Part shown: positions 17,287-27,342 of the stretch, in pieces
How positions within the stretch are numbered: position 1 is the stretch's first letter
Layout: every line of letters begins with the position of its first letter
NCBI RefSeq assembly: GCF_000204415.1
Contig: NC_015416.1
Location: forward strand, 186,001-250,000
DNA from: Methanothrix soehngenii GP6
Lineage (GTDB): Archaea > Halobacteriota > Methanosarcinia > Methanotrichales > Methanotrichaceae
Direction of reading: 5' to 3'
DNA length: 64,000 nucleotides
The notes under the pieces: generated by a model
What the model was told of the DNA's origin: nothing
The model's input: the letters and a program-made list of their open reading frames with translations, nothing else
Databases searched by the model: none
Program-made: the position numbers and the translations under genes

Positions 17287-18531
17287 TTGAAATCCCTAGA
17301 TATTGTAGATCCCGAAATCGCAGCCGCGATCCAGTCTGAGCTGGAGAGGCAGCGAAATAATATCATCCTGATTGCATCAGAGAACTTCACCAGTAGAGCG
17401 GTCATGGAGGCGCAGAGCTGTGTCATGACCAATAAGTATGCCGAAGGCTATCCCGGCAAACGCTACTATCGCGGCACAGGCTGCGTGGACCTGGCCGAGA
17501 ATCTGGCAAGAGAGCGCTGCATTAAGCTCTTTGGCGCAGAGCATGTTAACGTCCAGCCCCATAGCGGCACCCAGGCCAACATGGCTGCCTACTTCGCCGT
17601 ACTCAACGCGGGCGATACCATCATGGGCATGAACCTCGCTCACGGCGGCCACCTCTCCCACGGCAGTCCGGTCAACTTCTCAGGCAAGATGTACAAGATC
17701 GTCCCTTATAATGTCTCCCGAGAGACGGAGATGCTCGACTACTCCGAGATGGCAGACATCGCCCGAAAGTCCCGCCCCCAGCTCATTGTGGTGGGCGCAT
17801 CCAGCTATCCCCGGACCATCGACTTCAAGGCGGTGAGGGAGATCGCCGATGATGTGGGGGCTCTGGTTATGGCGGATATCGCCCATATCGCCGGCATGTG
17901 TGCGGTGGGCGCTCATCCCTCTCCCGTGCCCTATGCGGATATCGTCACCACCACCACTCATAAGACCCTGCGGGGACCGAGGGGTGCAATAATCCTCTGC
18001 AAAGAGGAGCTTGCATCGGCCATTGACCGCTCTGTTTTTCCCGGGACCCAGGGGGGGCCGTTCATGAACTCCATAGCAGCAAAAGCGGTGGCATTCAAGG
18101 AGGCCTTGACCCCGGAGTTCAAGGAATATCAGTTCCAGGTGATCAGGAATGCCCGGGCTTTGGCTGAGCGTCTGCTGAAGAACGACTTCGATCTGGTCAG
18201 CGGTGGGACGGATAACCATTTGCTCCTGGTCAAGCTGCTGAAAGAGGGGATCACCGGAAAGGTGGCTGATGAGACTTTAGAGAGAGCGGGAATCACCCTG
18301 AACAAGAACATGATACCCTTCGACCCGGCCACGCCATTCGTCACCAGCGGCATTCGGATTGGCACCCCGGCCATGACCACCAGAGGCATGCAAGAGAAGC
18401 AGATGGCCCAGATCGCCGATATGATCACCATGGTGCTCCGCGACATCAACAATGAGAAGACCATAGCTAGGGTTCGCTCTGAGGCCAAGGCCCTCTGCGA
18501 CCAGTTCCCCCTGTATCCAGATATGGTGTGA
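17287..18531 (+). CDS. glyA: Serine hydroxymethyltransferase
   Basis: 414 aa PLP enzyme interconverting serine and glycine with a tetrahydropterin one-carbon carrier. TTG start with GGTGA upstream. LIASENFTS near the N-terminus, HSGTQAN for PLP phosphate binding and [13 protein letters not shown] with the Schiff-base lysine at about residue 226 are all present. The stop overlaps the start of folD (GTGA), so the two form a translationally coupled pair. The coupling to FolD suggests folate rather than methanopterin as the carrier, as in Methanosarcinales. Confidence 0.96.
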   Translation: MKSLDIVDPEIAAAIQSELERQRNNIILIASENFTSRAVMEAQSCVMTNKYAEGYPGKRYYRGTGCVDLAENLARERCIKLFGAEHVNVQPHSGTQANMAAYFAVLNAGDTIMGMNLAHGGHLSHGSPVNFSGKMYKIVPYNVSRETEMLDYSEMADIARKSRPQLIVVGASSYPRTIDFKAVREIADDVGALVMADIAHIAGMCAVGAHPSPVPYADIVTTTTHKTLRGPRGAIILCKEELASAIDRSVFPGTQGGPFMNSIAAKAVAFKEALTPEFKEYQFQVIRNARALAERLLKNDFDLVSGGTDNHLLLVKLLKEGITGKVADETLERAGITLNKNMIPFDPATPFVTSGIRIGTPAMTTRGMQEKQMAQIADMITMVLRDINNEKTIARVRSEAKALCDQFPLYPDMV

Positions 18532-19391
18532 TCGAACTGACAACTATAATAGATGGAAAGGCTCTTGCCGGTGAGGTGGAGGCGGAGACGCTCGAGAGGG
18601 CGAAAAAGCTTGCTAATAAGGCTATAGTTCCCGGCCTGGCTACAGTTTTAGTGGGAGAGAACCCGGCCTCGCAGATGTACATCCGTCTCAAGCACTCCGC
18701 CTGCTCCCGGGCAGGAATAAGATCCGAGAACGTGCTTTTGCCGGAAAGCAGCACAGAAGAGGAGATCATCGCCAAAATAGAGGAGCTTAACCTTCGGGAG
18801 GATATCAACGGCATACTGCTTCAGCTGCCCCTCCCTGGGGGACTGAATCCTCAGAGGGCGATGATGAGCATTCTCCCCGAGAAGGATGTGGATGGATTTC
18901 ATCCCCGGAATATGGGGGCATTGCTTTTGGGAGCGGAGAGGCTGGTGCCCTGCACTCCTCTGGGGATCATCTATGCCTTAGAGAGGCTTGATAAGAAGCT
19001 GGAGGGGACGGAGGTTGTCATTGTCGGCCACAGCAATGTGGTGGGCAAGCCCCTGGCGGCCATGATGCTCAACCGCAATGCTACGGTGCAGGTATGCCAT
19101 GTCTTTACCCGCGACCTGGCCGAGCACACTCGCGATGCAGATATACTGGTGGTGGCCGCCGGAGTTCCAGGCCTCATCAAAAAGGAGATGGTCCGGCCTG
19201 GAGCCTATATTTTTGATGTGGGCATAAACCGGGTAGGAGACAAGACGGTGGGAGATGTGGACTATGAGGAGGTATCCCAGATCGCGGGAGCGATAACACC
19301 GGTTCCAGGCGGGGTTGGGCCGCTCACCGTGGCCATGCTCCTTCGGCAGACCCTGAATGCCACAGAGGATCAGACAAAGGACCAACAGTAA
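18528..19391 (+). CDS. folD: Methylene-THF dehydrogenase/cyclohydrolase FolD
   Basis: 287 aa bifunctional enzyme oxidising methylene-tetrahydrofolate to methenyl- and then formyl-tetrahydrofolate for biosynthesis. GTG start overlapping the glyA stop. [12 protein letters not shown] holds the catalytic Y-x-x-x-[13 protein letters not shown] and DVDGFHP follow, the NADP site is [12 protein letters not shown], and [15 protein letters not shown] ends the domain. Partner of GlyA in a folate one-carbon branch separate from the methanopterin pathway. Confidence 0.96.
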   Translation: MIELTTIIDGKALAGEVEAETLERAKKLANKAIVPGLATVLVGENPASQMYIRLKHSACSRAGIRSENVLLPESSTEEEIIAKIEELNLREDINGILLQLPLPGGLNPQRAMMSILPEKDVDGFHPRNMGALLLGAERLVPCTPLGIIYALERLDKKLEGTEVVIVGHSNVVGKPLAAMMLNRNATVQVCHVFTRDLAEHTRDADILVVAAGVPGLIKKEMVRPGAYIFDVGINRVGDKTVGDVDYEEVSQIAGAITPVPGGVGPLTVAMLLRQTLNATEDQTKDQQ

Positions 19392-19447
19392 CGGAATAGG
19401 ATCAAAAATAATGGGCATAGAGAAAAGGCTTAGGAAAGGATCAGAAG

Positions 19448-20044
19448 ATGTCCCTGGTAGTCGCCCTGACTAAGAGCAAGGAAGCGGTGATAGGAGGCGA
19501 CAGGCGTTCCATCACCTTCCTGGGCAGCTGGCCCGAGCTCGAGGAGGAGCTCTATTGTGGCCGGATCTCGGATGATGAGGCTCTTTTGGCCAAAGCTATG
19601 GAGATTGGGGCCATTCTGCAGGTAACAGACGGCAGGGACAAGGTCTGGAGGCGGGGCGACCTTTTGGTGGGGGAGGTAACAGAGATCACCCCCCAGCTGG
19701 AGAGGCGCAGAAGGATCTACCTCGCCCCTGGGAGCCAGCTGCAGGTCGACATCACCGGGAAGGAGGTCAGGATCCGAGATCGCGGAGCTATGGGATGCAT
19801 CATTTATGGAAATCGGTTCACCCAGCAGATTGCTGTATCTATTGTCGTTCAGGCCGACGGCCGGGTGGATGAGGCTCTGATCCGGAAGATCTTCCAGGAG
19901 GCAGCAGAGAGAACGGCTTCTGTCAGCCAGGAGCATGTGATATTGAAGAGCGAGAGGATGCTCTCCAACCCCCAAAAGGCTCTGGAGAAAGCCCTGGAGG
20001 AGGACTGCCAGGAGAATGGCTGGAAGCTATGCGATCCGCTATAA
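19448..20044 (+). CDS. DUF2121-family archaeal protein
   Basis: 198 aa, starting MSLVVALTKSKEAVIGGDRR, the characteristic N-terminus of the methanogen DUF2121 family. The start region resembles an Ntn-hydrolase/proteasome-type strand (AVIGGDRRSI), but I cannot see a free nucleophile, so enzymatic activity is doubtful. The middle EEELYCGRISDDEALLAKA is also family-typical. Its end overlaps mobA by 16 bp, indicating co-transcription. Confidence 0.78.
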   Translation: MSLVVALTKSKEAVIGGDRRSITFLGSWPELEEELYCGRISDDEALLAKAMEIGAILQVTDGRDKVWRRGDLLVGEVTEITPQLERRRRIYLAPGSQLQVDITGKEVRIRDRGAMGCIIYGNRFTQQIAVSIVVQADGRVDEALIRKIFQEAAERTASVSQEHVILKSERMLSNPQKALEKALEEDCQENGWKLCDPL

Positions 20045-20697
20045 TCCTGGCAGGAGGAAACAGCCATCGCCTGGGTGTGGAGAAGGCGCTCTTGGAGTTT
20101 GGTGGAAGGCCGCTCATCTGCTGGATGGCCAAGACTCTCCTCTCTGCTGCCGATGAGCTTGTGGTGGTGGCCAGAGATCAAAAGCATGCGAAGAGGCTAG
20201 CAGAGATCGTATCGGACAGAACTCTCTTGGATCAGACCCATTCAGATCGAGTCCGGATTCATTTCACCTGGGACAGAGTCAGCGGATTCGGGCCGGTGGC
20301 GGGGCTTGAAGCGGGATTGGGGATGGCCAGGGGCAGGTTCGCCTTTGCGGCAGCATGCGATCTTCCTTTTCTGAACGGGATGGTAATCCAGAGGCTTTTT
20401 GAGCTGGCGGACCCAGGAAGGGGCTATGAGGCGGCTGTTCCTGTGCAGCCTAATGGATATTTCGAGCCCCTCCATTCCGTCTATGAGAGGGAGAAGATGC
20501 AAGCATCTTGCCAGAGGGCTTTGGAGAGCGGGGAGAGAAGGATTCATGTTCCCCTGCAGGAGCTGGTCGTCAATCGGGTCTCAAAAGAGCTTCTGCTGCC
20601 GATGGACCCCGAGCTTCTCTCTTTTTTCAACCTCAATACCAGAGAGGATCTGGAAAAGGCAAGAGCTCTATGGCAGGAGAAAGGCAAAAAAGGCTGA
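20029..20697 (+). CDS. mobA: Molybdenum cofactor guanylyltransferase
   Basis: 222 aa nucleotidyltransferase that attaches GMP to molybdopterin. N-terminal AIILAGGNSHRLGVEKALL is the LAGGxSxRxGxxK signature, and AACDLPFLNG is the metal-binding D-x-P region. Bis-MGD-type cofactors are needed by formylmethanofuran dehydrogenase, encoded 8 kb downstream. The gene overlaps the DUF2121 gene and probably shares its transcript. Confidence 0.9.
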   Translation: MRSAIILAGGNSHRLGVEKALLEFGGRPLICWMAKTLLSAADELVVVARDQKHAKRLAEIVSDRTLLDQTHSDRVRIHFTWDRVSGFGPVAGLEAGLGMARGRFAFAAACDLPFLNGMVIQRLFELADPGRGYEAAVPVQPNGYFEPLHSVYEREKMQASCQRALESGERRIHVPLQELVVNRVSKELLLPMDPELLSFFNLNTREDLEKARALWQEKGKKG

Positions 20698-20702
20698 TTA
20701 AT

Positions 20703-20885
20703 TTAGAAATACCGCTTCAGAGCGTAATAGATCATGTAGACTATCGCTATGAAGAGTGCTAATTTAGCCAGAGACCAGAAGCTGTTCCAGAGGATTAGGG
20801 CCACTATGACGGCCAGCAGTATCAGCACTAGATTCTTCTCGCGGCTCATTGATGGCTGCTGAAGTTTGTACATCCGCCTTGGCAT
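20703..20885 (-). CDS. Small membrane protein (paralogue of 3.2-kb gene)
   Basis: Up to 60 aa; ATGs at 20885, 20870 and 20849 are all possible starts, and the last (MSREKNLVLILLAV) gives a 48-aa protein resembling the 3.2-kb gene. Hydrophobic segment, then W-x-x-x-W-x-L-A, hydrophobic segment, VY-x-x-Y-x-x-L-K and a basic aromatic end. Convergent with mobA, 5 bp apart. Function unknown. Confidence 0.6.
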   Translation of the reverse strand: MPRRMYKLQQPSMSREKNLVLILLAVIVALILWNSFWSLAKLALFIAIVYMIYYALKRYF

Positions 20886-20989
20886 GAAAGGTCATCGTCG
20901 GAATTAGTATTAATCATTTTTCCCAAGCTCAACCTCAGAACCAAAAGCATTATACATCCTTATTCCTTTCCTGGGCTGGTGAATTTGAT

Positions 20990-21949
20990 TTGGACAAGCT
21001 CGAGCTGGTGATGAGGAATACAGAAGAGATCGTGACCGTAGATGAATTGAAAGGACTGCTGGAGAAGCCCAGCCGCCCGCGGGCTTATGTGGGCTATGAG
21101 ACCAGCGGCAAGGTCCATTTGGGCCACATGCTGACCGCCAACAAGCTTCTCGACCTGCAGAGGGCGGGCTTCGATGTGGTCGTTCTTTTAGCCGATCTGC
21201 ATGCCTTTCTCAATGAGAAGGGAACTCTTGAGGAGGTGCGCCAGATCGCCGACTACAACCGGGACTGCTTTATGGCTTTGGGCCTCGACCCGGAGAGGAC
21301 GGAGTTCGTCTATGGCACAGATTATCAGCTCCAGCCGGATTTCATGCTCAAGATCCTGCAGATGGCCAGAAATACCTCTCTCAACCGGGCCAGGCGCAGC
21401 ATGGACGAGGTCAGCCGGAATGCAGAGAACCCCATGGTTTCTCAGATGATATATCCCCTGATGCAGGCGGTCGACATCGCCGACCTGAAGATCGATCTGG
21501 CGGTGGGAGGCATAGACCAGCGGAAGATCCACATGCTGGCCCGCGAGGAGCTGCCCCGCCTGGGACTGCCCGCGCCCGTATGTCTGCATACGCCCCTGAT
21601 TCCAGGACTGAACGGGGAGAAGATGTCCTCCTCTAAGGGGAATAATATCGCGGTGGACGAGCCGGCTCAAGATGTGGAGAAAAAGATCAAGAGCGCCTTC
21701 TGCCCGGCAAAAGTGGTAGAGAACAATCCGGTGCTGGCAATATGCAAGTATCACGTCTTCCCCCGGATGGAAGTGGGGATGACCATCAGCAGGCCGGAGA
21801 AGTTCGGCGGTGATGTGCATTATGCCAGCTATGAGCAGCTGGAGGCGGATTTTGTCAGCGGGGCCATGCATCCCATGGACCTGAAAAAGTCTTGCGCAGA
21901 GTGCATGATCGAGATCCTGGCACCAGTGCGGGAGAAGATGAAGGTGTGA
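20990..21949 (+). CDS. tyrS: Tyrosyl-tRNA synthetase (archaeal type)
   Basis: 319 aa class I synthetase. TTG start with GGTGA seven bases upstream. The HIGH motif is HLGH at residues 43-46 and the KMSKS motif is KMSSS at 211-215; YVGYETSGKVH forms the tyrosine/ATP pocket. The short archaeal/eukaryotic form lacks the bacterial S4 domain. Monocistronic in appearance, divergent from the small membrane gene. Confidence 0.97.
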   Translation: MDKLELVMRNTEEIVTVDELKGLLEKPSRPRAYVGYETSGKVHLGHMLTANKLLDLQRAGFDVVVLLADLHAFLNEKGTLEEVRQIADYNRDCFMALGLDPERTEFVYGTDYQLQPDFMLKILQMARNTSLNRARRSMDEVSRNAENPMVSQMIYPLMQAVDIADLKIDLAVGGIDQRKIHMLAREELPRLGLPAPVCLHTPLIPGLNGEKMSSSKGNNIAVDEPAQDVEKKIKSAFCPAKVVENNPVLAICKYHVFPRMEVGMTISRPEKFGGDVHYASYEQLEADFVSGAMHPMDLKKSCAECMIEILAPVREKMKV

Positions 21950-22041
21950 AAAAAATTCGAGGCTTTTGGTCGGGATGCTTTGAGGTAGATGGAATCACAG
22001 AGAGATTCGTGGCCGAGATTCTTTGAAAGCTTTCAATATTC

Positions 22042-23313
22042 TCACTCCACCCTCACCCTTGCCCCCAGCCTCTCCATCTCCCTGAAGAATCCCGGATAGC
22101 TCACATCCACTGCCTCAGCGGTATCGATCCTCGTCTCACCGGCCACAAGGCCCGCCACTGTCAGCGCCATGACGATCCTGTGGTCGTGATAGCCGTGAAC
22201 GCTCGCCCCGTGCAGCTTTCCGCCCGTGATCTCCAGGCCGTCCGGCCGCTCTTTGACCTTCGCCCCCATCTTCGTCAGCTCGACGGCCATGGCATGAAGC
22301 CTGTCCGTCTCCTTGTGGCGGACGTGCTCCGCATTCACAACCGTCGTCGTGCCCTTTGCCACTGCACCCAGGACGGCGATGGTAGGAACCAGATCCGGCG
22401 TTCTGCCAGCATCGATCTCTATTCCCTCCAGCTCTCCTCCTTTGATCCTCAGATCCCCTGATTCCCTGTTCCAGGAAACCTGGGCCCCCATGAGGGTCAG
22501 GATATCGATGATGGCCGAATCCCCCTGTCTGGAGGGCAGGATCCCTTTCACCATCACCTCCGATCCGGTGACCGCAGCGGCGGCCAGGGGGTAAGAGGCA
22601 GAGGAGAAGTCGCCAGGGATGGTATACCTTTCCAGGTCGAAGCTCTGGCCTCCAGGTACAATGAACTCCTGCTCCCCTTCCTCTATCGTTATCCCTGCAT
22701 CATGGAGCATATCCAGTGTGATCTCTGCATAGGGGCGGGACTTCAGCTCTCCCACAATCCGAATCCTCGTCTCCCTTTCCGCCAGGGGAGAGGCAATGAA
22801 GAGAGCAGAGAGAAACTGGCTGCTCAGCCCACCTTGCAGGTGCGCTGTGCCGCCCAACATCTTCCCTCTGATGACCAGGGGGGCTTTGCCGTTATTCTTA
22901 ATGGAGAAGGCATCCGCTCCCAGCTCTCTGAGGGAGTCAAGCAACGGTCCATTGGGCCGGGTGCGAATGGAGGAGTCACCTGTCAGCACTGCCCCATCGG
23001 TGAGCGCTGCCACCGCCGAGCAGAAGCGCAGCGTGGTGCCTGAGTTCAGCACGTCTATCACATTCTCTGGGGTCTGGGGCAGATCTCCCACCCCATCTAT
23101 AAAGAGGTCGTCCTTTTTCTCTTCTTTCCCTATCTTGGCCCCGAAGGCCTCGCTGGCAGATATCGTGGCCAGGGTATCGGCAGAGAGCAACGGCCGCAGG
23201 ACTCTCCCTCCCGGGCCAAGAGAGGTGATCAGAATAGCGCGGTGGGTGTAGCTCTTCGAGGGAGGGGCATAGACCTCGCCGGATACAGCAGAGCACTCGA
23301 CTGAGGCGATCAT
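22042..23313 (-). CDS. aroA: EPSP synthase (shikimate pathway)
   Basis: 423 aa from the ATG at 23313 (MIASVECSAVSGEVYAPPSK). Transfers enolpyruvyl from PEP to shikimate 3-phosphate. PPSKSYTHRA, NSGTTLR and TGDSSIRTRPNGPLLDSL are the phosphate- and PEP-site motifs, and RHKETDRL is the C-terminal catalytic segment. An upstream in-frame extension of 30 codons is hydrophobic and lacks family similarity, so I exclude it. Confidence 0.95.
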   Translation of the reverse strand: MIASVECSAVSGEVYAPPSKSYTHRAILITSLGPGGRVLRPLLSADTLATISASEAFGAKIGKEEKKDDLFIDGVGDLPQTPENVIDVLNSGTTLRFCSAVAALTDGAVLTGDSSIRTRPNGPLLDSLRELGADAFSIKNNGKAPLVIRGKMLGGTAHLQGGLSSQFLSALFIASPLAERETRIRIVGELKSRPYAEITLDMLHDAGITIEEGEQEFIVPGGQSFDLERYTIPGDFSSASYPLAAAAVTGSEVMVKGILPSRQGDSAIIDILTLMGAQVSWNRESGDLRIKGGELEGIEIDAGRTPDLVPTIAVLGAVAKGTTTVVNAEHVRHKETDRLHAMAVELTKMGAKVKERPDGLEITGGKLHGASVHGYHDHRIVMALTVAGLVAGETRIDTAEAVDVSYPGFFREMERLGARVRVE

Positions 23314-23515
23314 GAACGGGAGATGAATGAGGATGTATAAGAAATGAGTGCCATGATATAGCCTGACACGATGGCTTGAAAAGGAAGAGAGAGAAGCCCC
23401 CACTCCTCTACCTTCTCTGCCGCTATTACGGCATTCAACGTAGATACGACATAAGTCGAATATAAGCCTTGCGGCCTGTACTGGATCGTGCTCGAGGACG
23501 GGTGATAATCGTTCT

Positions 23516-23899
23516 TCAGTAAACCTTAATGTTCAGCTCAGTCACTTTGGCAATGGACAGGAAATCTCTATCCTTCGTCATCAAGGTCTCACCACCGCTT
23601 GCCACTGCAATGCCGGAGATGAGTATATCGAAGGCATTGATGGAAATCCCCAGATCCATGAGCCTGGCCATGATCTCGCTCGACCTTTCCGCAGCGGTTA
23701 AATTAAAATCCAATATTCTAATATCGGAAAAGAATCTTCGAAAGAATTTCTCCTCAGTTTTTGATCTATAACGTCTTATGCCAACAAATATTTCATAATA
23801 ATTTATTATAGTAGTTGTGACATCACCACCTATCACACCTTTAACCTCCTCGCCACCTCGAAACAGGTCAATAAGAGCGCTGGTATCCAGGACGATCAA
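23516..23899 (-). CDS. vapC: VapC-family PIN-domain toxin
   Basis: 127 aa ribonuclease toxin. PIN acidic residues are visible: LDTSALID (Asp5), NYYEIFVGIR (Glu), NAFDILISG (Asp) and TKDRDF (Asp). Such toxins cut tRNA or rRNA. The start overlaps the vapB stop (ATGA), the usual coupling in this module. No disruption is seen, so the toxin should be active. Confidence 0.92.
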   Translation of the reverse strand: MIVLDTSALIDLFRGGEEVKGVIGGDVTTTIINYYEIFVGIRRYRSKTEEKFFRRFFSDIRILDFNLTAAERSSEIMARLMDLGISINAFDILISGIAVASGGETLMTKDRDFLSIAKVTELNIKVY

Positions 23900-24114
23900 A
23901 CTCTCGACCTCGCCATCTCTCTTATCCTCTTAGAATCTGCTTCCAGCCGGTCTAAAATCGGATCTTCCTTAAGAGCTCCAAAGTATTCAGATAGATTGAC
24001 TTTATCCTTCTTGAGCAACCTTTCTATTGCATCGCTAAAGCTCTCTTCTTCTCTCTTTGCATCTTTAAGCAGTTTATATACATCGTCTCTAATGGAAATG
24101 GTCTTGGATGCCAT
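23896..24114 (-). CDS. vapB: VapB-type antitoxin
   Basis: 72 aa from the ATG at 24114. The N-terminal ASKTISIRDDVYKLLKDAKR is a ribbon-helix-helix-like DNA-binding strand-helix of the archaeal VapB family, followed by an acidic C-terminal part that would wrap VapC. The TATA-like box 26 bases before the ATG implies a leaderless transcript. A longer frame upstream crosses the promoter and is not coding. Confidence 0.88.
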   Translation of the reverse strand: MASKTISIRDDVYKLLKDAKREEESFSDAIERLLKKDKVNLSEYFGALKEDPILDRLEADSKRIREMARSRV

Positions 24115-24116
24115 GC

Positions 24117-24144
24117 ATCTGTGTATGTATGCACAGATATATAC
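24117..24144 (-). promoter_or_regulatory. vapBC promoter with operator palindrome
   Basis: A perfect 7-bp inverted repeat ATCTGTG (24117-24123) and CACAGAT (24132-24138), with an 8-bp spacer, lies immediately before the vapB ATG. The minus-strand TATA-like box GTATATAT (24137-24144) overlaps its distal arm. The box is centred about 26 bp from the ATG, so transcription should begin at or beside the start codon. VapB-VapC binding here would block initiation (inference). Confidence 0.6.
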
Positions 24145-24226
24145 GGTTTGGGATGTGGAACTAAAAGCAGCAGAATTGTGCCTCAAAGGATAATTATAAA
24201 GGCAAATCTCAATGGTGATTCCCGGT

Positions 24227-25564
24227 ATGAAAATCATCTGCGCCTACCCGGTAAATCTCGATGCGTTATACGACCTCGGTGAAGAGAGGATATCCCGTTT
24301 CATCCAATCAGCCGATCCTTCAGGGATAAAAAGCGAGATGAAGGGATCGATCAGGAGCCGGGAGGATCTCATATCCTCACTCCTATACTGCATCCAGCAG
24401 GGATCGGGTGCGGAGATCCTGGTCGAGAGCCTGCAGCTGGCAGAAGAGATTGAGGCCTCCTTTCCCTGGAGCTTCCGCCTGGGGGGTAACGCCGGAATCA
24501 TGGCCAACCTACTGGCCGAACTGGGGGCCAGGCCGATTCTGAATGCACCAGCCCTCGAACCCAGGCTGGGAGCGCTACTTCATCCCGGTGTGGGAATTCC
24601 AGTCTCTGGACGCCTTATCGAGCCATCCCTGGCGGCGGAAAGGCCGGATCTAAGCTCAGAGGTGCTGCATTTCGTCTTCCAGTTCAAAGAAAGCGATCGC
24701 ATCCCCTCACCTCAAGGGCCGATATCTGCAGCCAAAGACAATCGCTTCATAGCCACCTACGATCCGGTGAACACCAGAATGGTATCGAACCAGGACTTCG
24801 ACGCCTACTGTCAGGATCATATCCAGGAAATCGAAGGTGCCATACTATCCGGCTTTCACCTCGCTCCCCTGGACCGGTACCGAGAGATCTTCCCCCCCAG
24901 GATCGAGCAGATCAGGAGCTGGAAAGAGGCGAACCCCAATATCTACATCCATGTGGAGATGGGCTCATTTCAAAGCCCGGGGATCGCCAGGCACTTTCTC
25001 CGGCTCCTCGAAAAGGCAGACAGCCTGGGCCTGAACGAGGATGAGCTGGAGACGGCGACAGCAGAATATTCCGCGATTGGTTCATCGACTGTTTTATCGA
25101 CTGTTTTATCGACCGCCAGGCCAAAAATGAGCCAGTGGCAGGAGAGGATGCAAAAAGCGGCGGGACTGAGAGAACATCTGGGCATCTTCAGGGTCTCAGT
25201 CCATACCAGAGACTACATTCTGAGCATTATGGAAGAGGGAAAGATCACTGCAAAAGAAGAGCTTCTCTCTCTGCAAAAAGGCGCAGATGCTGCGGCCGCT
25301 CTGGCTGCTACCGGCTCGGCAAAGGGAATGCCGCCAAATGAGGTCAATCCCAGGGGTCTGGAGGCCCAAAGGGAATTCTGTCGACTGGGGGCAGAGGCTG
25401 CAGGAGTGGGACGGGGAGCTTTTCACAAAAGAGATGGGCTGGTGGTATCCTTGATGCCTTCCCTTCTGGCTAGAGAGCCGCGCATCACCGTGGGCCTGGG
25501 TGATACCGCTACTGCCGCCACCTTCTACCAGGAGCTGCAGGCGATCAAGCGAGATCGGATCTGA
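24227..25564 (+). CDS. ADP-dependent sugar kinase (phosphofructokinase/glucokinase family)
   Basis: 445 aa from the ATG at 24227, with GGTGAT eight bases upstream. The family uses ADP to phosphorylate fructose 6-phosphate or glucose. The C-terminal [14 protein letters not shown] contains the GxGD catalytic aspartate, the N-terminal [17 protein letters not shown] is the substrate-side NxxG region, and HVEMGS and SVHTRDY fall in the nucleotide lobe. A short direct 12-bp duplication around 25086-25112 adds [11 protein letters not shown] in a variable loop. The 3' end overlaps the convergent DUF2117 gene by 20 bp. PFK versus glucokinase specificity is not decided. Confidence 0.85.
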   Translation: MKIICAYPVNLDALYDLGEERISRFIQSADPSGIKSEMKGSIRSREDLISSLLYCIQQGSGAEILVESLQLAEEIEASFPWSFRLGGNAGIMANLLAELGARPILNAPALEPRLGALLHPGVGIPVSGRLIEPSLAAERPDLSSEVLHFVFQFKESDRIPSPQGPISAAKDNRFIATYDPVNTRMVSNQDFDAYCQDHIQEIEGAILSGFHLAPLDRYREIFPPRIEQIRSWKEANPNIYIHVEMGSFQSPGIARHFLRLLEKADSLGLNEDELETATAEYSAIGSSTVLSTVLSTARPKMSQWQERMQKAAGLREHLGIFRVSVHTRDYILSIMEEGKITAKEELLSLQKGADAAAALAATGSAKGMPPNEVNPRGLEAQREFCRLGAEAAGVGRGAFHKRDGLVVSLMPSLLAREPRITVGLGDTATAATFYQELQAIKRDRI

Positions 25565-26819
25565 TCTCTTTTCTCTCTAAAAGAAGCTCGCCCGCCAATT
25601 CTTTCACCCTATCCGCCAGATCAGGGGCGCTGATAGAGATCCTATCCTCACCCCGGAAGATCTCTTCTCTTGCCCGCCCTCCCACGATATCATCGTAGCC
25701 CGGCCGAACCCTGATGATGATGCTGCCCGGCAAGATGGTCAGGCTCCCGGCGAGGCGATCGATGTCCCCGTCCACGATCCCGACCACAGCAATTCCCAGG
25801 CGGGCGAGAATATCGCCGGCAATGGCCGTGGTGTCGTCTCCCACCGTCAGGGCCACGGCTGCTCCTCCTGCCGCCTCGAAGGCATCTTCTGCACAATGGT
25901 CGATGAATGCTGCACCCTCTCCCCGATTCTCTCCTATCCTTGGCCTGACAGTGCTCCGCCTGATGGAGCCGCTGCGGATGATAGCCTTTTCCAGATCTAC
26001 CCGATGCAGCTTTTCCAGGCCGTGCATTTTCGGCTCGGCTCCTTTCAGGTCAATTATCTTTCCCCCTTTGGCCTTGATCTCCACCTCTGCTCCGATTGCC
26101 CGGCCGATGACCGTACCGTTAACGGATATCAGCTCTCCGGGAATCACCCCGGTCATAATGCGCCGTACAGTATCCCCTTGGATCAGGGTGCAATCCCTGG
26201 GCCTGGGCCGCAGCAGATCCAGCCCCAGATCTGCTGCCAGCCTGGCGGCGACTGCCAGACCCTCTTCATTGATGTCTTCAGAATCTGAAGCGAAATGGCT
26301 GAGGGTGAGATCGGCCACAAACCTCCCGCCGCAATCGATCTGGATCAGGGGTTTATCGATTCCGGCAAGCCTTGCCACCATTGTCCCGAAGGCCAGGCCG
26401 GTCTCCCGGCTCTTGGCCTGGTTGAGAATGATGACAATATCCGAATCCGCTGCCATATCCCGGATGGAAATGCTCGGCCGCCTTCTGGTGTTGATGGTTA
26501 TGACCCCCTCCAGATCCGCATCAATGACCGCCACCCTGCCCATGGTCCCTCCCAGAACGGCGTTCACCCTTCCCATCTGCTTCAGGTGATTTATCAGCTG
26601 CACAGCTCCGCCTGAGTCTATTATCTCCGGACCGTGTACTACCACCCCGATTCTCTTGCTGGATGGGGGGATCATTTTCTCAATATGGAAGCCCTTAGAG
26701 GATGCTTGTTCTTCCTTAAGTAGATTGAGAACTTCCTGGAGCCCTTCTCTTCGAGAAAAGCATACATTGCCGTCTAGAATTGCCTCTAGCTTCCCAATAG
26801 CCTCAACTATTCTTGACAT
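25545..26819 (-). CDS. DUF2117-family methanogen protein
   Basis: 424 aa. [20 protein letters not shown] and [20 protein letters not shown] are the signature of a protein conserved in methanogens (DUF2117). The N-terminal half looks like a nucleotide- or sugar-binding Rossmann-type domain, and the second half is glycine- and aspartate-rich. No known reaction. It starts the minus-strand series of methanogen-specific genes that leads toward the fmd operon. Confidence 0.75.
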   Translation of the reverse strand: MSRIVEAIGKLEAILDGNVCFSRREGLQEVLNLLKEEQASSKGFHIEKMIPPSSKRIGVVVHGPEIIDSGGAVQLINHLKQMGRVNAVLGGTMGRVAVIDADLEGVITINTRRRPSISIRDMAADSDIVIILNQAKSRETGLAFGTMVARLAGIDKPLIQIDCGGRFVADLTLSHFASDSEDINEEGLAVAARLAADLGLDLLRPRPRDCTLIQGDTVRRIMTGVIPGELISVNGTVIGRAIGAEVEIKAKGGKIIDLKGAEPKMHGLEKLHRVDLEKAIIRSGSIRRSTVRPRIGENRGEGAAFIDHCAEDAFEAAGGAAVALTVGDDTTAIAGDILARLGIAVVGIVDGDIDRLAGSLTILPGSIIIRVRPGYDDIVGGRAREEIFRGEDRISISAPDLADRVKELAGELLLERKEIRSDLA

Positions 26820-26934
26820 GCCACATTATTACGCACAGCCAAAACCCAAGCCTATTCCGGGCGGATGGGGTCAATCCTTGCCGGGCTTTTCGCCCACCCT
26901 TCCGCCGGTGACTCATCTATCCCAAAAGGCTGAC

Positions 26935-27216
26935 TTATCCGCCAGTCTCCAGGTTTTCATCCTGCATCTTGGCAGCATCCATCATCTCTTGCGTCTGCTT
27001 GAACCTCTCCTGGATCTGCTCGAGCGTCATGCCCTCAAGCTCCTTTCTCTCCGGTGGCTTCTCAATAAGCTCCAGTGTATCAAGCTTGTAGTAGAGCCCA
27101 GTGCTATCCAGATAGGCCCAGACGGTTCCATCATCCTCTGTCTTCAGCACCTTTACCTTTCCAATGGTGCCGGTGCCCATGTACCTGACCAGACTGTCCT
27201 CTCTTATCTCTGCCAT
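26935..27216 (-). CDS. DUF2098-family protein
   Basis: 93 aa from the ATG at 27216 (MAEIREDSLVRYMGTGTIGK). A small SH3-like beta barrel (VRYMGTGTIGKVKVLKTEDD, TVWAYLDSTGLYY) and a C-terminal helical tail (MTLEQIQERFKQTQEMMDAA). DUF2098 is conserved in methanogens without known function. An 18-codon upstream extension is possible but unsupported. Confidence 0.75.
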   Translation of the reverse strand: MAEIREDSLVRYMGTGTIGKVKVLKTEDDGTVWAYLDSTGLYYKLDTLELIEKPPERKELEGMTLEQIQERFKQTQEMMDAAKMQDENLETGG

Positions 27217-27342
27217 CACCAATTCGCCTCTGCTTTCCCTATATCCCCATTCAAGTAATCCAGCATCCAATGCCAGTTCAGCTATAGTCTTTCAGCAGCC
27301 AGCATTCTTGCTGCCGGCAGAAAATCCATGCATTTCATCGGT

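Noticed and set aside
23314-23515. Possible gene fragment between aroA and vapC
   Set aside because: Short frames with stop codons and no recognisable domain; only ordinary intergenic DNA can be claimed.
25080-25115. 12-bp direct repeat (ACTGTTTTATCG twice)
   Set aside because: In-frame duplication inside a variable loop of the ADP-dependent kinase; too short for a repeat system.
25714-26589. 291-codon plus-strand frame opposite the DUF2117 gene
   Set aside because: Antisense shadow of a GC-rich gene; no start signal or family features.
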